64,000 nucleotides of DNA from Syntrophus sp963665935 (lineage in GTDB: Bacteria > Desulfobacterota > Syntrophia > Syntrophales > Syntrophaceae): assembly GCA_963665935.1 (NCBI GenBank), contig OY762510.1:2914001-2978000 (forward strand). Reading direction: 5' to 3'. Positions 27,235 to 34,964 of this stretch are shown piece after piece. Both the position numbers and the translations under genes were made by a program. The notes under the pieces are model-generated. The model ran no database searches. It saw only the letters and a list, made by a program, of their open reading frames with translations, and was not told the origin of the DNA. Positions within the stretch are counted from its first letter, which is position 1. Each line of letters opens with the position of its first letter.

Positions 27235-27401
27235 GATTGCAGTCGCGTCAGAATCTTGAAAATCATTGCGATGAGAAGACAGATTCCACCTGCGATGGCC
27301 ACCGGTGCCACGGCCTTAGATATCCCTAAAAAAAATGCCAAGGTGGTGTCGGTGATCTTCTCGGCTGTTTTCAGTTCAATGAGATTTTTCAATTTTCCCA
27401 T
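27231..27401 (-). CDS. Small membrane protein
   Basis: 56 residues starting MGKLKNLIELKTAEKITDT. One hydrophobic span (VAPVAIAGGICLLIAMIFKIL) near residues 31-51 is followed by a short basic tail. A single-pass inner-membrane protein is likely. The role is unknown; candidates are a superinfection or holin-like accessory. The stop overlaps the next gene (ATGA). The start is preceded by GAGTGG. Confidence 0.55.
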   Translation of the reverse strand: MGKLKNLIELKTAEKITDTTLAFFLGISKAVAPVAIAGGICLLIAMIFKILTRLQS

Positions 27402-27677
27402 CCATGCCACTCGTCATCCACTCAGGGCGAGGGGGGAAGTCGCCTGCTTCCTTGAATCCGTTCCCCTCTATCGGCTTTTCAGTTGGAACCAACCAACCTT
27501 CCCACCATACCCTGGTCTCAGGTCCCGATTACGATGGTCTTTGCCTTAACCCCGGCGGCGTTTCCGGGATAGTTCCCACGCCCTAAGTGGATGACTGTTA
27601 AAAATTCCTTCCTACGTTCCGACCTACCTGATATCGGCCATTTTAAATGGTCCAGGTTCCATGTCCGTCGATGTCAT
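27376..27677 (-). pseudogene. Multi-frame remnant or structured leader RNA
   Basis: An ATG at 27677 with a very strong site (GGGAGGAAACAAC) opens only 17 codons (stop at 27624). The +1 frame is then open to 27518 (RKEFLTVIHLGRGNYPGNAA) and the next +1 frame continues to 27376 (TRVWWEGWLVPTEKPIEGNG). The pieces read like one protein of about 100 residues broken by two +1 shifts. The strand is also rich in small stems, so an RNA element cannot be excluded. No family was recognised. The span 27402-28071 otherwise holds only the promoter and operator sites listed. Confidence 0.4.
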
Positions 27678-27819
27678 GTTGTTTCCTCCCTGGCTGTCAG
27701 CACTTGGGGAAACGGACTGTCGAACGGCTCAGATATCGGTTTTATTCTCCCGACGGAGCCCAGGTCATGGCCGGTAGGCTGCTGGGGTGGCCGGGTTGTT
27801 TGTTGCTTTGTTGCGTGTG

Positions 27820-27848
27820 AGTATTTCACATGTGGAGAAATGCGTCAA
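27820..27848 (-). promoter_or_regulatory. Leftward early promoter with operator O1 in its spacer
   Basis: On the minus strand TTGACG (27848-27843), a 17-base spacer and AATACT (27825-27820). The spacer contains the dyad around CACATGTG (27827-27834) flanked by TTTC and GAGAAA. It would drive the small leftward genes and perhaps int, and a bound repressor would block it. Confidence 0.6.
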
Positions 27849-27852
27849 GGTA

Positions 27853-27872
27853 TAATTACATAAGTGGAGATA
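27853..27872. promoter_or_regulatory. Operator-like site O2
   Basis: ATTACATAAGTGGAGATATT shares the GTGGAGAtAT half-site with O1, O3 and O4; it lies just upstream of the leftward promoter. Confidence 0.5.
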
Positions 27873-28074
27873 TTAGGGCAACAAAAAGGCCGGCGGATGG
27901 TGGCCTTGAAGAAATAACGCATGAAGGTGGTTATGATGAGGCTTATATTAGTTGGTAAGATTTCTTGATACTGAGCATAGGAAGCAAAAGGTGTGTAGGC
28001 TATTCATTTTTGCAAGCAATCTTCCTTGCGACGATCCTTTAATTTTCTTCGCTCTTTGTCATTTGGCCACGGAA

Positions 28075-28572
28075 TTAAAACCCCCACGTTCCCGTTTCCG
28101 GACCCCCCAGATCGGCGTCGGTCTCGTCCGGACCGCCGGTCTGGGAATGGGAGTTTTTTTTAACCTCATTTTTAGGGGCTGTCTTATGTTCTGTCTGTGG
28201 CCTTTCATCAGGTTTTATTCCAGCCCCTTTTTGTAACAGGGACTTTATTTCCTCGATGTCTTCCTTTTGTTGATTCAGCAAAACAGCTTGTGACTTCAGA
28301 TATTGGACGTGAGCAATTAACGATTTGATCAAGGCTTCATTTTTGGACTCAAATATTTCCCGGACTTCCTGGTGGATAACAGGGATGGGCTCGGAAGACT
28401 GCTGCTTCTCTGACTCGCATATCAAGCCAAGGGTATTGAATATTTTAAAGACATTTTCGGAATTTATCATCCCGTCCTGAAAAAACCGAGTGACAGCTGC
28501 AGAGCTGGCGTGAGACTCAGAAGTTAACGTAGCCTTATTCCAGCCCTTTTTGTTCATGGCGTCTTCAGCCAT
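28075..28572 (-). CDS. Prophage repressor-like HTH protein
   Basis: 165 residues from ATG 28572, which has GGAGA 12 bases upstream. The frame is open to 28644, but the longer version would run through the promoter-operator region. The N-terminal helix-turn-helix spans about WNKATLTSESHASSAAVTRF. The middle is helical (VREIFESKNEALIKSLIAHVQYLK, then LNQQKEDIEEIKSLL), a likely coiled coil for oligomerisation, and the C-terminus is polar and low complexity. There is no S24 peptidase domain, so RecA-driven self-cleavage is not expected. The position opposite a Cro-like gene with dyad operators between them argues for the lysogeny repressor. Confidence 0.7.
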   Translation of the reverse strand: MAEDAMNKKGWNKATLTSESHASSAAVTRFFQDGMINSENVFKIFNTLGLICESEKQQSSEPIPVIHQEVREIFESKNEALIKSLIAHVQYLKSQAVLLNQQKEDIEEIKSLLQKGAGIKPDERPQTEHKTAPKNEVKKNSHSQTGGPDETDADLGGPETGTWGF

Positions 28573-28580
28573 TTTTATGT

Positions 28581-28602
28581 ATTTCTCCATAAATGGAGAA
28601 AT
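28581..28602. promoter_or_regulatory. Operator O3, perfect 22-bp dyad
   Basis: ATTTCTCCAT (28581-28590) and its exact complement ATGGAGAAAT (28593-28602) are separated by AA. It is the best copy of the half-site found at O1, O2 and O4. It sits between the repressor start and the rightward promoter. Confidence 0.7.
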
Positions 28603-28606
28603 TGGC

Positions 28607-28635
28607 TTGACTTCTTTCTTCACTTGTGGAAATAT
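28607..28635 (+). promoter_or_regulatory. Rightward early promoter with operator O4 in its spacer
   Basis: TTGACT (28607-28612), a 17-base spacer containing the CACTTGTGGAAAT operator half-site, and AAATAT (28630-28635). The -10 is weak. Transcription would begin at about 28642, right at the ATG of the Cro-like gene. Confidence 0.5.
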
Positions 28636-28642
28636 CCTTTCC

Positions 28643-28846
28643 ATGAATTTTAAAGCCTATCTTCAGGAAACTAAACAGACACCAAATGCGTTTGCAACTG
28701 CGAACAAATTGCCCTCGGCTACTACGTGGCGTGCGGCTCAAGGAAGGCCATTACGTCCTGTTACTGCCAGAAAGTACGTTAAAGCCACAAAGGACATAGT
28801 TTCCCTAGAAGAATTTCTATTCCCTGTCTCACTGGGGGAGCAGTGA
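28643..28846 (+). CDS. Cro-like small HTH protein
   Basis: 67 residues: MNFKAYLQETKQTPNAFATANKLPSATTWRAAQGRPLRPVTARKYVKATKD and a short acidic end with VSLEEFLFP. The segment from TPNAF to AQGR reads as a helix-turn-helix with a family-typical VSLEELLFP-like tail. It is the first rightward early gene and probably competes with the repressor for O3/O4. The start has no ribosome site, and the predicted transcription start falls at the ATG, so translation may be leaderless. Confidence 0.75.
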   Translation: MNFKAYLQETKQTPNAFATANKLPSATTWRAAQGRPLRPVTARKYVKATKDIVSLEEFLFPVSLGEQ

Positions 28847-28929
28847 CATTACGGGAACTGCTTTTCCCGGATCAGGAATCAAAATCTTGAGCATCCGGTT
28901 CCTTGACCGCAAGGTCATTTCTGATCCTG

Positions 28930-29190
28930 CTAAGATTGCTCTTTAAATAACAATTCGATTTGCTCAAGAAGCTGGGCCTTATGAAGCTTATAGGTAGCCT
29001 GAAATAAGACTTCTTCATCATCGGTCGGCTTTAAAGACCGAAGGCCATCGAGTAGCGCTTGCCGGTCAATGCCCGGTTGTTGAGCCAGAAGACAGAAAGC
29101 ATCGCGAAGGAATGTAGCCATAGCGGAAGAGGAGTGAAGGAACGTTTCAGTGGCTCTTTTTATCGATTCGTTTATTTCGTCGTCAGTCAA
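28930..29190 (-). CDS. Hypothetical phage protein
   Basis: 86 residues starting at a TTG with GGGGGA nine bases before it. All-helical and acidic (DDEINESIKRATETFLHSSSAMATFLRDAFCLL, then ATYKLHKAQLLEQIELLFKEQ). No domain recognised. It is on the strand opposite to its rightward early neighbours, in tandem with the next leftward gene, so the pair may form a small accessory unit expressed in the lysogen. Confidence 0.55.
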   Translation of the reverse strand: MTDDEINESIKRATETFLHSSSAMATFLRDAFCLLAQQPGIDRQALLDGLRSLKPTDDEEVLFQATYKLHKAQLLEQIELLFKEQS

Positions 29191-29271
29191 TTCTTATTCC
29201 CCCATTGGGAATGAAAAAATCGGAATGTCTGATCAAACAGATGTTCCGGACTGCAATATCAATACGGTCAA

Positions 29272-29577
29272 CTATGAATTGTAATGCTTTATGTCATGCT
29301 GAATGCGTTGAACCACTCCATTTTCTTCAAGCGTCTTTACGATCGTTTGAAATTGGTTTGCAAGGCTCAAAAACGATTCCGGCGTCATGGCCAGCCTGCA
29401 TACCGGGTATCTTCGTGCGGTCGGCGGTTCCTTTGATTTTAAAGGGTCCACTCGCGTTACGCAGAGTTCGATGCGGGCAGTATCTCCATCAAAAGATACT
29501 GATTTTATGGAGTCGACAAATGTCTCAAGAACATCCGGTAAGTCAATATAACGAATTTGTTCTTCTGATAGTTTCAT
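29272..29577 (-). CDS. Hypothetical phage protein, possibly DUF3467-like
   Basis: 101 residues from ATG 29577 (GGAGA 11 bases before). The open frame upstream to 29646 has no site. The second half, YPVCRLAMTPESFLSLANQF followed by a helix, recalls DUF3467-type proteins, in which a strand with R-x-x-M-SP is followed by a helix; this is a weak resemblance. It is followed by the 86-residue gene 81 bases later on the same strand. Confidence 0.5.
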   Translation of the reverse strand: MKLSEEQIRYIDLPDVLETFVDSIKSVSFDGDTARIELCVTRVDPLKSKEPPTARRYPVCRLAMTPESFLSLANQFQTIVKTLEENGVVQRIQHDIKHYNS

Positions 29578-29842
29578 ACTGCAGCTTTTCTCCTGCACTT
29601 TTGTGCTGCGGGTGATTTTTAAACGCAATAAAAGGGGTCTGCCCAAGCAGCAATGCCGGCCTCATATCCCAAGGCCCTCTTTTACGCCTTTTTATTAAGA
29701 GTTTCAAATTATTTCGGAGAACAATGAACATAACTCCTTAGTTACAGCAACAGGATACAGAAACGCATCCTTCTTCTCAACGATCATTCCTGGGTGCCAA
29801 AAGCACCCGCAAATTGTGAGGATCAATGTTGAGGGCCATTGT

Positions 29843-29861
29843 TGAGGCTCATTGAGCCTCA
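29843..29861. repeat. Inverted repeat before the CII-like gene
   Basis: TGAGGCTC (29843-29850) and GAGCCTCA (29854-29861) with loop ATT end on the ribosome site (AGGAG, 29861-29865) of the next gene. A direct repeat, ATTGTTGAGG/AATGTTGAGG, lies just upstream. It could be an operator or a hairpin limiting ribosome access. Confidence 0.5.
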
Positions 29862-29874
29862 GGAGAGCATAAGC

Positions 29875-30261
29875 ATGCCCCGTTACTATGAAACGTACGG
29901 TGAAATGTTCGGTGACTTCATCAAGCGGATGGCGAAGTTTTCCTCGGTTGAATCGGTTCTGCGGATCATCAACGTTCCGTATGGCCACTATCGCAAGGTC
30001 ATCAACCCGAACAGCGAGACCAATGGAAGGAACCCCTACTATATGCCTGTCGAATGGCTTGTCATGGCGACGAACCTTTCCGCCAGGCAAGAAGGCGACG
30101 GGATCCCCGGAGATTATTGCATGATCAAGAGAGTCGCCAAGGATACCAACGGAGTTTACCTGTCGCCGATCGACATCAGGGAATTGAAAGATACCCTTTC
30201 CGGGGCCGCACCGGACATCCTGGCCGTGCTTCAGAGAATAACCGGAGAGAAACAAAACTGA
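29875..30261 (+). CDS. Phage regulator, CII-like
   Basis: 128 residues from ATG 29875 with AGGAG nine bases ahead. The segment from AKFSSVESVLRIINVPYGHYRKVINPNS to YYMPVEWLVMATNL matches the layout of phage CII/CP76 regulators, where a short helical repeat with NK(L/I)NP precedes a proline-led helix. So a DNA-binding regulator of lysogeny is plausible. The C-terminal helix (DIRELKDTLSGAAPDILAVLQRI) could oligomerise. The assignment is by motif pattern only. About 190 bases follow, with the inverted arms CCGGAG and CTCCGG, and no other gene seen. Confidence 0.55.
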   Translation: MPRYYETYGEMFGDFIKRMAKFSSVESVLRIINVPYGHYRKVINPNSETNGRNPYYMPVEWLVMATNLSARQEGDGIPGDYCMIKRVAKDTNGVYLSPIDIRELKDTLSGAAPDILAVLQRITGEKQN

Positions 30262-30449
30262 TTACCGGATTTCATCTTCGACTGCTTTTTCCCTCTGTGA
30301 TCAGGCCAACCTGCTGGCCGCTTGTTTCAGAAAGCAGCAGGACATCAACCCTTAACTGGCCGGAGCGGTTCACATCCAGACCACTCCGGCACCAACCTCT
30401 CAGGGCCGATTTGAATTTGATTTATAAAGTTAATTTTGACTCTGAAATC

Positions 30450-30770
30450 ATGGTCGAGGAAATGAGCGAAGACAGAAAACAGGAAATACGAACAAGTGAA
30501 GCATTCGGCAGCTCTGAAATGTCTCCAGTGAATGACAATTCGGATGCGCTGCAGATCCTCAAGCGGATTGACGCAATGCTGAACAGATCAGTGGAGACCA
30601 ATCCAAACTTGCCCGGCCAAACCTGTAAACTACCCTCAGGACCCTCCTTCATCATGGAACGGTTGACCTGCAAATTACGCGAAGGATTGATACATGTCGG
30701 CTGCACGGATACCGAAGGAAAAATCAGCGGCAGATTCCAACAAACCAATCCCTCACCATCTTGGACCTGA
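30450..30770 (+). CDS. Hypothetical phage protein
   Basis: 106 residues (or 102 from ATG 30462 after GAGGAA). Charged N-terminus, then DALQILKRIDAMLNRSVETN, then a less ordered C-terminal half. The frame is open far upstream, but that part overlaps the CII-like gene. No domain was recognised. The gap it fills in the rightward early operon is the main support. Confidence 0.45.
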   Translation: MVEEMSEDRKQEIRTSEAFGSSEMSPVNDNSDALQILKRIDAMLNRSVETNPNLPGQTCKLPSGPSFIMERLTCKLREGLIHVGCTDTEGKISGRFQQTNPSPSWT

Positions 30771-30808
30771 AGCAGGGGGATAAATAATCGTGAAGGGAGG
30801 ACCCTCTG

Positions 30809-31090
30809 ATGGAAAAGCCCCAGGGGAAATATGAAGAGATCGGCACCAGGGTCGGCAAGCTGGTGGACAAGAAGCAGAAGGCCTATGGCCGCTCTTTCGA
30901 CCGGTCCGGAGAGATCATTAAAATACTTTATCCGAATGGGATCCGCCCGGAACAGTATGATGATCTTCTGGCCATGATCCGGATGATTGACAAGCAATTC
31001 CGCATCGCCAACCAGAAAGAAGCCTTCGGAGAGAATCCTTGGCAGGATATCGCCGGCTACGGCCTATTGAAATGCAGCGAGCCTGAGTAG
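30809..31090 (+). CDS. Small phage protein, possibly DUF1599-like
   Basis: 93 residues: KLVDKKQKAYGRSFDRSGEI, YPNGIRPEQYDDLLAMIRMIDKQFRIA and GENPWQDIAGYGLLKCSE. The K-AYG--F motif followed by D--GY-LL resembles the nucleotide-modification-associated DUF1599 family found in phages; function there is not settled. ATG follows GGGAGG by eight bases, and the primase gene starts 11 bases later, so the two are cotranscribed. Confidence 0.65.
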   Translation: MEKPQGKYEEIGTRVGKLVDKKQKAYGRSFDRSGEIIKILYPNGIRPEQYDDLLAMIRMIDKQFRIANQKEAFGENPWQDIAGYGLLKCSEPE

Positions 31091-31101
31091 GAGGTATTGC
31101 C

Positions 31102-33549
31102 TTGGGAATCGCCGGGAAGCATCTTTCGGAATCACAGCGGGCCGCCATCGCCAGGGCACTCTTCAAGACAGCGCCGGGCAAATCATCAGGCGGCGAGCTC
31201 CACGGCTACTGTCCCATCCACCAGGAATCCGAAACCTCCCCGAGCCCATCCTTTTCCTACAATTTCGAGAAAGACGCCTACCACTGCTTTTCCTGCGGCG
31301 CCGACGGCGATCTGCTCAAGCTCTGGACCGAGGTTCATGGACTTGGCCAGAAGGAAGGCTTCAAGGCTTTCTGCGATCAATACGCAATCCCCTATGGCAA
31401 CGACGCCCCTGGGGGCGGACAGCCGGGCCAAACGGCTGGAAAAGATAAAAGGCCCGACATGGAACTGACCCTGGAGCAGACCCTGGGCCTGATGCGGGAA
31501 GCCTGGGAAAAGTTCCCCTCACTACCATCAAACTGGATTACCCGCCTGGAGAAGGAACGCGGCTGGTCTCCGGAAATTATCAAGAAGCTCGATCTCCGTC
31601 TGCAGACCCTGCGCCTGGACAAGAAAACCGGCAATATGAAGGAAATCAAAAAGCCGGAGAAGATCGCCATCCCGATCTTCGACGCCAACGGCTACCTGCA
31701 GAACATCCGCCTCTATCAGCCAGGGGCGAAGCAGTTCAAGATCATCTCCTTTGCCAAGCAGACCGGTGAATCGAGTCTTTTTCCTCCGAAACCAGACCAA
31801 GTGCTGCAGGATGGACCAATCCTTCTGTGCGAGGGAGAATCGGACACAATCTGCGCGCTCTCCCAGGGCTTCAACGCGATCACCCAGACCAGCAAGCTGA
31901 AGAACTGGCCGAACGGTCACAAAGGCCCCTTCCGCAGCCGCGACGTGATCATCGCTTATGATGCCGACAACGCCGGCAGGGTGTACGCCGATTATGCCGG
32001 CGAATCCCTGCGGGGTGTTGCCCGGTGGCTGCAGGTGATTTCCTGGCCTGAATTCATGGGCGTCGGACCTGATGGCTCCGTTCCCAAGGATCACGGCCAG
32101 GACCTGACGGATTTCTTCGTCCGCCATGGCAAGACAGCGGATGATTTCCGTGTTTTGATGAATACGGCGAAGAAGTTTGAGCCTCTCATTCCCCCGGAGC
32201 CCCCGGATGACGACGAACGCCGGACGGATGGCGTATACCGCTTCTACGATTACGGGGTGAACAAACGCTATTCCTTCCGGCCCCGCCTCCTGGCCGAGCA
32301 GTTGGTTGATGACATGTCCCTGATGTACGAGCCGAACACCGGCTTGACGTACAAGTGGAACGGCCGCTTCTGGGACGTCCTCCACGAAGACTACATCAAG
32401 ACCGCCTGTGTCAAATACCTGGAAAACGAGGCGCAGAAAAGCCGCGTCGAGGATGCTGCCTTTCAAGCCCGCATGCTCTCCATGATCCCAGAGGGACGCC
32501 AGATCAACGATCGAGACGGCTTTTTCTGCGTCGAAAATGGGATGTATTCAATTGATGAGGACATCCTCTACGATCATGCCGTGGATTATTATGCCACGTA
32601 TATGTTTCCCGTGATTTACGGCCCGGATTTCGTCCCGATCTGCAAGCGCTGGTTGCGTTTCCTGGAGGAGACGATCCGGACGCCTGAGGTCATCGCCCAG
32701 GTTCAGGAGTTCTTCGGCTACTGCCTGACGCCCTCCACGGCCTTCGAGAAGTGCCTGTTGTGCCTGGGACCGGGAGCGGACGGAAAGTCCACCCTGCTCA
32801 AAGTCCTGCGTGCCCTGGTCGGCCCGAAGAACTGTGCCGCCGTCAACATCGAGGACCTGGACGATCAGTTTCAGCGATCTTCCCTCTATGGGAAGCTCCT
32901 GAACATCTCCACCGAGGTCGGATCAAAGGCCATGGAAAGCAAGATCTTCAAGGCGATCGTATCCGGAGACACAATCCAGGCCGCCTTCAAACATGAGAAC
33001 TCCTTCGAGTTTGAACCGACATGCAAGATGGCCTTCGCCGCGAACCGCTTCCCTAGAGTCTTGGACAACAGTGACGGCTTCTTCCGGAAGATCCTGCCCA
33101 TCCAGTTCAAGAAACAGTTCCTGACCGGCGGCGACAAGGGCCTGCTCGACACCCTGAAAGGAGAACTTTCCGGAATCTTCCACTGGTCACTGATCGGACG
33201 GAAGCGCCTCTGGGAGAACAAGGAGTTCACCCACAGTGACGAAACGGATCGCGTCATGCTCGATTACCGCCGCAGCAACAACCCGGTGCTCTGTTTCGTC
33301 GAGGATGAATGCGAGATCGGGGACGCTTCTGACACCACCTACGAGGTATCGAAAAAGGAAATCTATGAATCCTACCAGGATTACTGCAAGGAAAAGGGCT
33401 ACCAGAAGTTCAGCGAGGAGAATTTCTTCCGCGAGCTGAAGGCTGCCAAGAACAACATCGAGCAGTACCGGCCTACGATCAATGGCCGGCGTGAACGCTT
33501 CCTGAAGGGCATCAGGATCGCCACAAAGGTTCCGGAGGGCATGCGATGA
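31102..33549 (+). CDS. Phage primase-helicase
   Basis: 815 residues combining priming and unwinding. An N-terminal CHC2-type zinc finger (GYCPIHQ to YHCFSCGADGDLL, about 35-70) is followed by a Toprim domain (ILLCEGESDTICAL, VIIAYDADNAGR, about 240-300). A D5/P4-type N-terminal helicase domain and an SF3 helicase follow, with Walker A GPGADGKSTLL near 556, a Walker B-like segment in LLNISTEVG and the arginine-finger region FAANRFPRVLD. TTG start with AGGAGG eight bases ahead. It resembles phage P4-alpha-like replication proteins. The candidate origin repeats lie just downstream. Confidence 0.93.
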   Translation: MGIAGKHLSESQRAAIARALFKTAPGKSSGGELHGYCPIHQESETSPSPSFSYNFEKDAYHCFSCGADGDLLKLWTEVHGLGQKEGFKAFCDQYAIPYGNDAPGGGQPGQTAGKDKRPDMELTLEQTLGLMREAWEKFPSLPSNWITRLEKERGWSPEIIKKLDLRLQTLRLDKKTGNMKEIKKPEKIAIPIFDANGYLQNIRLYQPGAKQFKIISFAKQTGESSLFPPKPDQVLQDGPILLCEGESDTICALSQGFNAITQTSKLKNWPNGHKGPFRSRDVIIAYDADNAGRVYADYAGESLRGVARWLQVISWPEFMGVGPDGSVPKDHGQDLTDFFVRHGKTADDFRVLMNTAKKFEPLIPPEPPDDDERRTDGVYRFYDYGVNKRYSFRPRLLAEQLVDDMSLMYEPNTGLTYKWNGRFWDVLHEDYIKTACVKYLENEAQKSRVEDAAFQARMLSMIPEGRQINDRDGFFCVENGMYSIDEDILYDHAVDYYATYMFPVIYGPDFVPICKRWLRFLEETIRTPEVIAQVQEFFGYCLTPSTAFEKCLLCLGPGADGKSTLLKVLRALVGPKNCAAVNIEDLDDQFQRSSLYGKLLNISTEVGSKAMESKIFKAIVSGDTIQAAFKHENSFEFEPTCKMAFAANRFPRVLDNSDGFFRKILPIQFKKQFLTGGDKGLLDTLKGELSGIFHWSLIGRKRLWENKEFTHSDETDRVMLDYRRSNNPVLCFVEDECEIGDASDTTYEVSKKEIYESYQDYCKEKGYQKFSEENFFRELKAAKNNIEQYRPTINGRRERFLKGIRIATKVPEGMR

Positions 33550-33643
33550 GGACAGTCGCCGGCCTTCCTTTCATGTCTTTTCCACACCCCGCGCCCCCCG
33601 CCGGGTTCAAGCCCACCCCAAGGCTATCAAAACCGCCGCTGAA

Positions 33644-33916
33644 CGGTCCAGGCGGTCCAGGTGCGGTCCAAGTGAAAACGGTCCGCTTGGACGGGCTTTT
33701 TCTTTATATATACCGACAGTTACACAGTGCCGTCCAAGCAGTCCAGGCAAAACGCAACATAATGCACATGCATGCGCGCACACGCGCGCGGTAAGTTCAT
33801 TTTCTGTAACATATTTTTCTTTTTATTAAAAAATACCTGGACCACCTGGACCAAGTAATAAAAACGGCTACTTGACCTGGACCGTGGCATGGACCGCACC
33901 TGGACCGCTTGGACCG
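33644..33916. repeat. Inverted repeats of GGTCCA/TGGACC units, candidate phage replication origin
   Basis: A 29-base segment at 33644-33672 reappears inverted at 33888-33916 with 27 matches; the core GCGGTCCAGGTGCGGTCCA (33652-33670) is exact. Further TGGACC units occur between, at about 33839, 33847 and 33877, while the middle is AT-rich (33800-33835). No gene fits in 33550-33939. The arrangement of iterated sites and an AT-rich zone behind the primase gene suggests an origin. Confidence 0.6.
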
Positions 33917-33939
33917 ATTTTTTAACCGAGGAGGACAAA

Positions 33940-34359
33940 ATGGGAGGACTCGCAGCGATCGTTGACGTCTACAATCCCTTGGCCAAAAAGCAAGAGCTCG
34001 ATGCAGTGGCTGAATTCCCAACCAAACCCATCCAGGATGATTCAGTCACGATGTCCAATGACAACGGCGCCGGTACAGAAGTCAGGGTGATCAGTTTCGA
34101 AAAGCTTCCTCTGAGATCCTGGAAGGACAGCCCGCAAGTCACAGCTCTGTCGTCCTACCTGAAGGGACCGGCCAGCCACGGGATCCAGTTGGTTGTCGAG
34201 AAGAACTCCTTTAGCCTGAAGTTCAAACCAGGGCTCCGCCCCGATCGGGATCCGGAAAGATGGCAATCAGCCGAGAAAGCCTACGGCCTGCTCCTCGACG
34301 CCCTGGATGATCTGATTGAACTGAAGGCTCTCGGCCTGCTTACCCCAGCCCGGCCCTGA
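33940..34359 (+). CDS. Hypothetical phage protein
   Basis: 139 residues from ATG 33940, which has GAGGAGG six bases ahead; the frame upstream to 33889 lies in the repeat region. It has a mixed strand-helix look (TEVRVISFEKLPLRSW, GIQLVVEKNSFSLKFKPGLR, EKAYGLLLDALDDLIELKAL). No domain recognised. It lies in the replication-to-packaging interval, so a DNA-metabolism accessory role is possible but not shown. Confidence 0.55.
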   Translation: MGGLAAIVDVYNPLAKKQELDAVAEFPTKPIQDDSVTMSNDNGAGTEVRVISFEKLPLRSWKDSPQVTALSSYLKGPASHGIQLVVEKNSFSLKFKPGLRPDRDPERWQSAEKAYGLLLDALDDLIELKALGLLTPARP

Positions 34360-34460
34360 CCTGAACAAAAAACCGCGGGTCCTTCCGGGGACACTCTTCT
34401 CTTACGGGTCGCTGAGCCGCGAATCCTCTCTACTTTTGAGAAATTAAAAGGTTTGGAAAA

Positions 34461-34964
34461 ATGGAAGTGATTGATAATGCAGCAAAAGTTAAAAATGACC
34501 GAGAGCCGGCATACCGACCAGCGGTATTCGGTCCGGGTGAGGTGGTCCAATCCGGCATTGCGGAATTCCTGGATGCAGCTTCCTGCAGGGAATGGGTCCT
34601 GAGTAAATTGCATCCTGATGGCCCGCAGTGTCCTGTCTGCGCCGAGCCGATCGTCAACCGCTTTGCGTTGCAAAGTTACAGCAGGGGGGACCGGGTCAAG
34701 TGCCGCCGTTGCGGGAAATTCTTCACGGCCTTGACGGGCACCTTCCTGTCCGGGATCCACTTTTCATTTGCCCAGGTGATCTTGATGGCGATCCTCATCG
34801 ATTCAGGAGCGGATGATACCAATATCGCCAGGCTGATGAACATCAGTTCCGAAGGCGTTCGCGGCTGGCGATCGAGATTTGCCACAACTTCTGGCATGGG
34901 GATCAGGGAGTCAAGGGACGGCGAAAAGGGGGGCGTGGTTGTGGCCGAGGGGGTGTCTTTATGA
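34461..34964 (+). CDS. Zinc-ribbon protein related to the IS1595 transposase N-terminus
   Basis: 167 residues. CPVCAEP and VKCRRCGKFFTALTGTFLSG form a four-Cys zinc ribbon like the N-terminal domain of IS1595-type transposases, followed by a helix-turn-helix-like segment (DTNIARLMNISSEGVRGWRSRF). No transposase catalytic domain follows, so this is a stand-alone DNA-binding protein, a known phage theme. Its stop overlaps the methyltransferase start by four bases (ATGA), suggesting that both act together. Confidence 0.7.
   Translation: MEVIDNAAKVKNDREPAYRPAVFGPGEVVQSGIAEFLDAASCREWVLSKLHPDGPQCPVCAEPIVNRFALQSYSRGDRVKCRRCGKFFTALTGTFLSGIHFSFAQVILMAILIDSGADDTNIARLMNISSEGVRGWRSRFATTSGMGIRESRDGEKGGVVVAEGVSL

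Noticed and set aside
27226..27549. Rightward ORF in the small leftward gene region
   Set aside because: It is the antisense of the small membrane gene and the multi-frame region, and has no ribosome site.
28572..28644. Longer repressor starting at 28644
   Set aside because: It would make the operator and rightward promoter part of the coding sequence and overlap the Cro-like start; ATG 28572 has a better ribosome site.
30054..30440. N-terminal extension of the 30450 gene
   Set aside because: It overlaps the CII-like gene in another frame and reads as a low-complexity shadow (RRRRDPRRLL).
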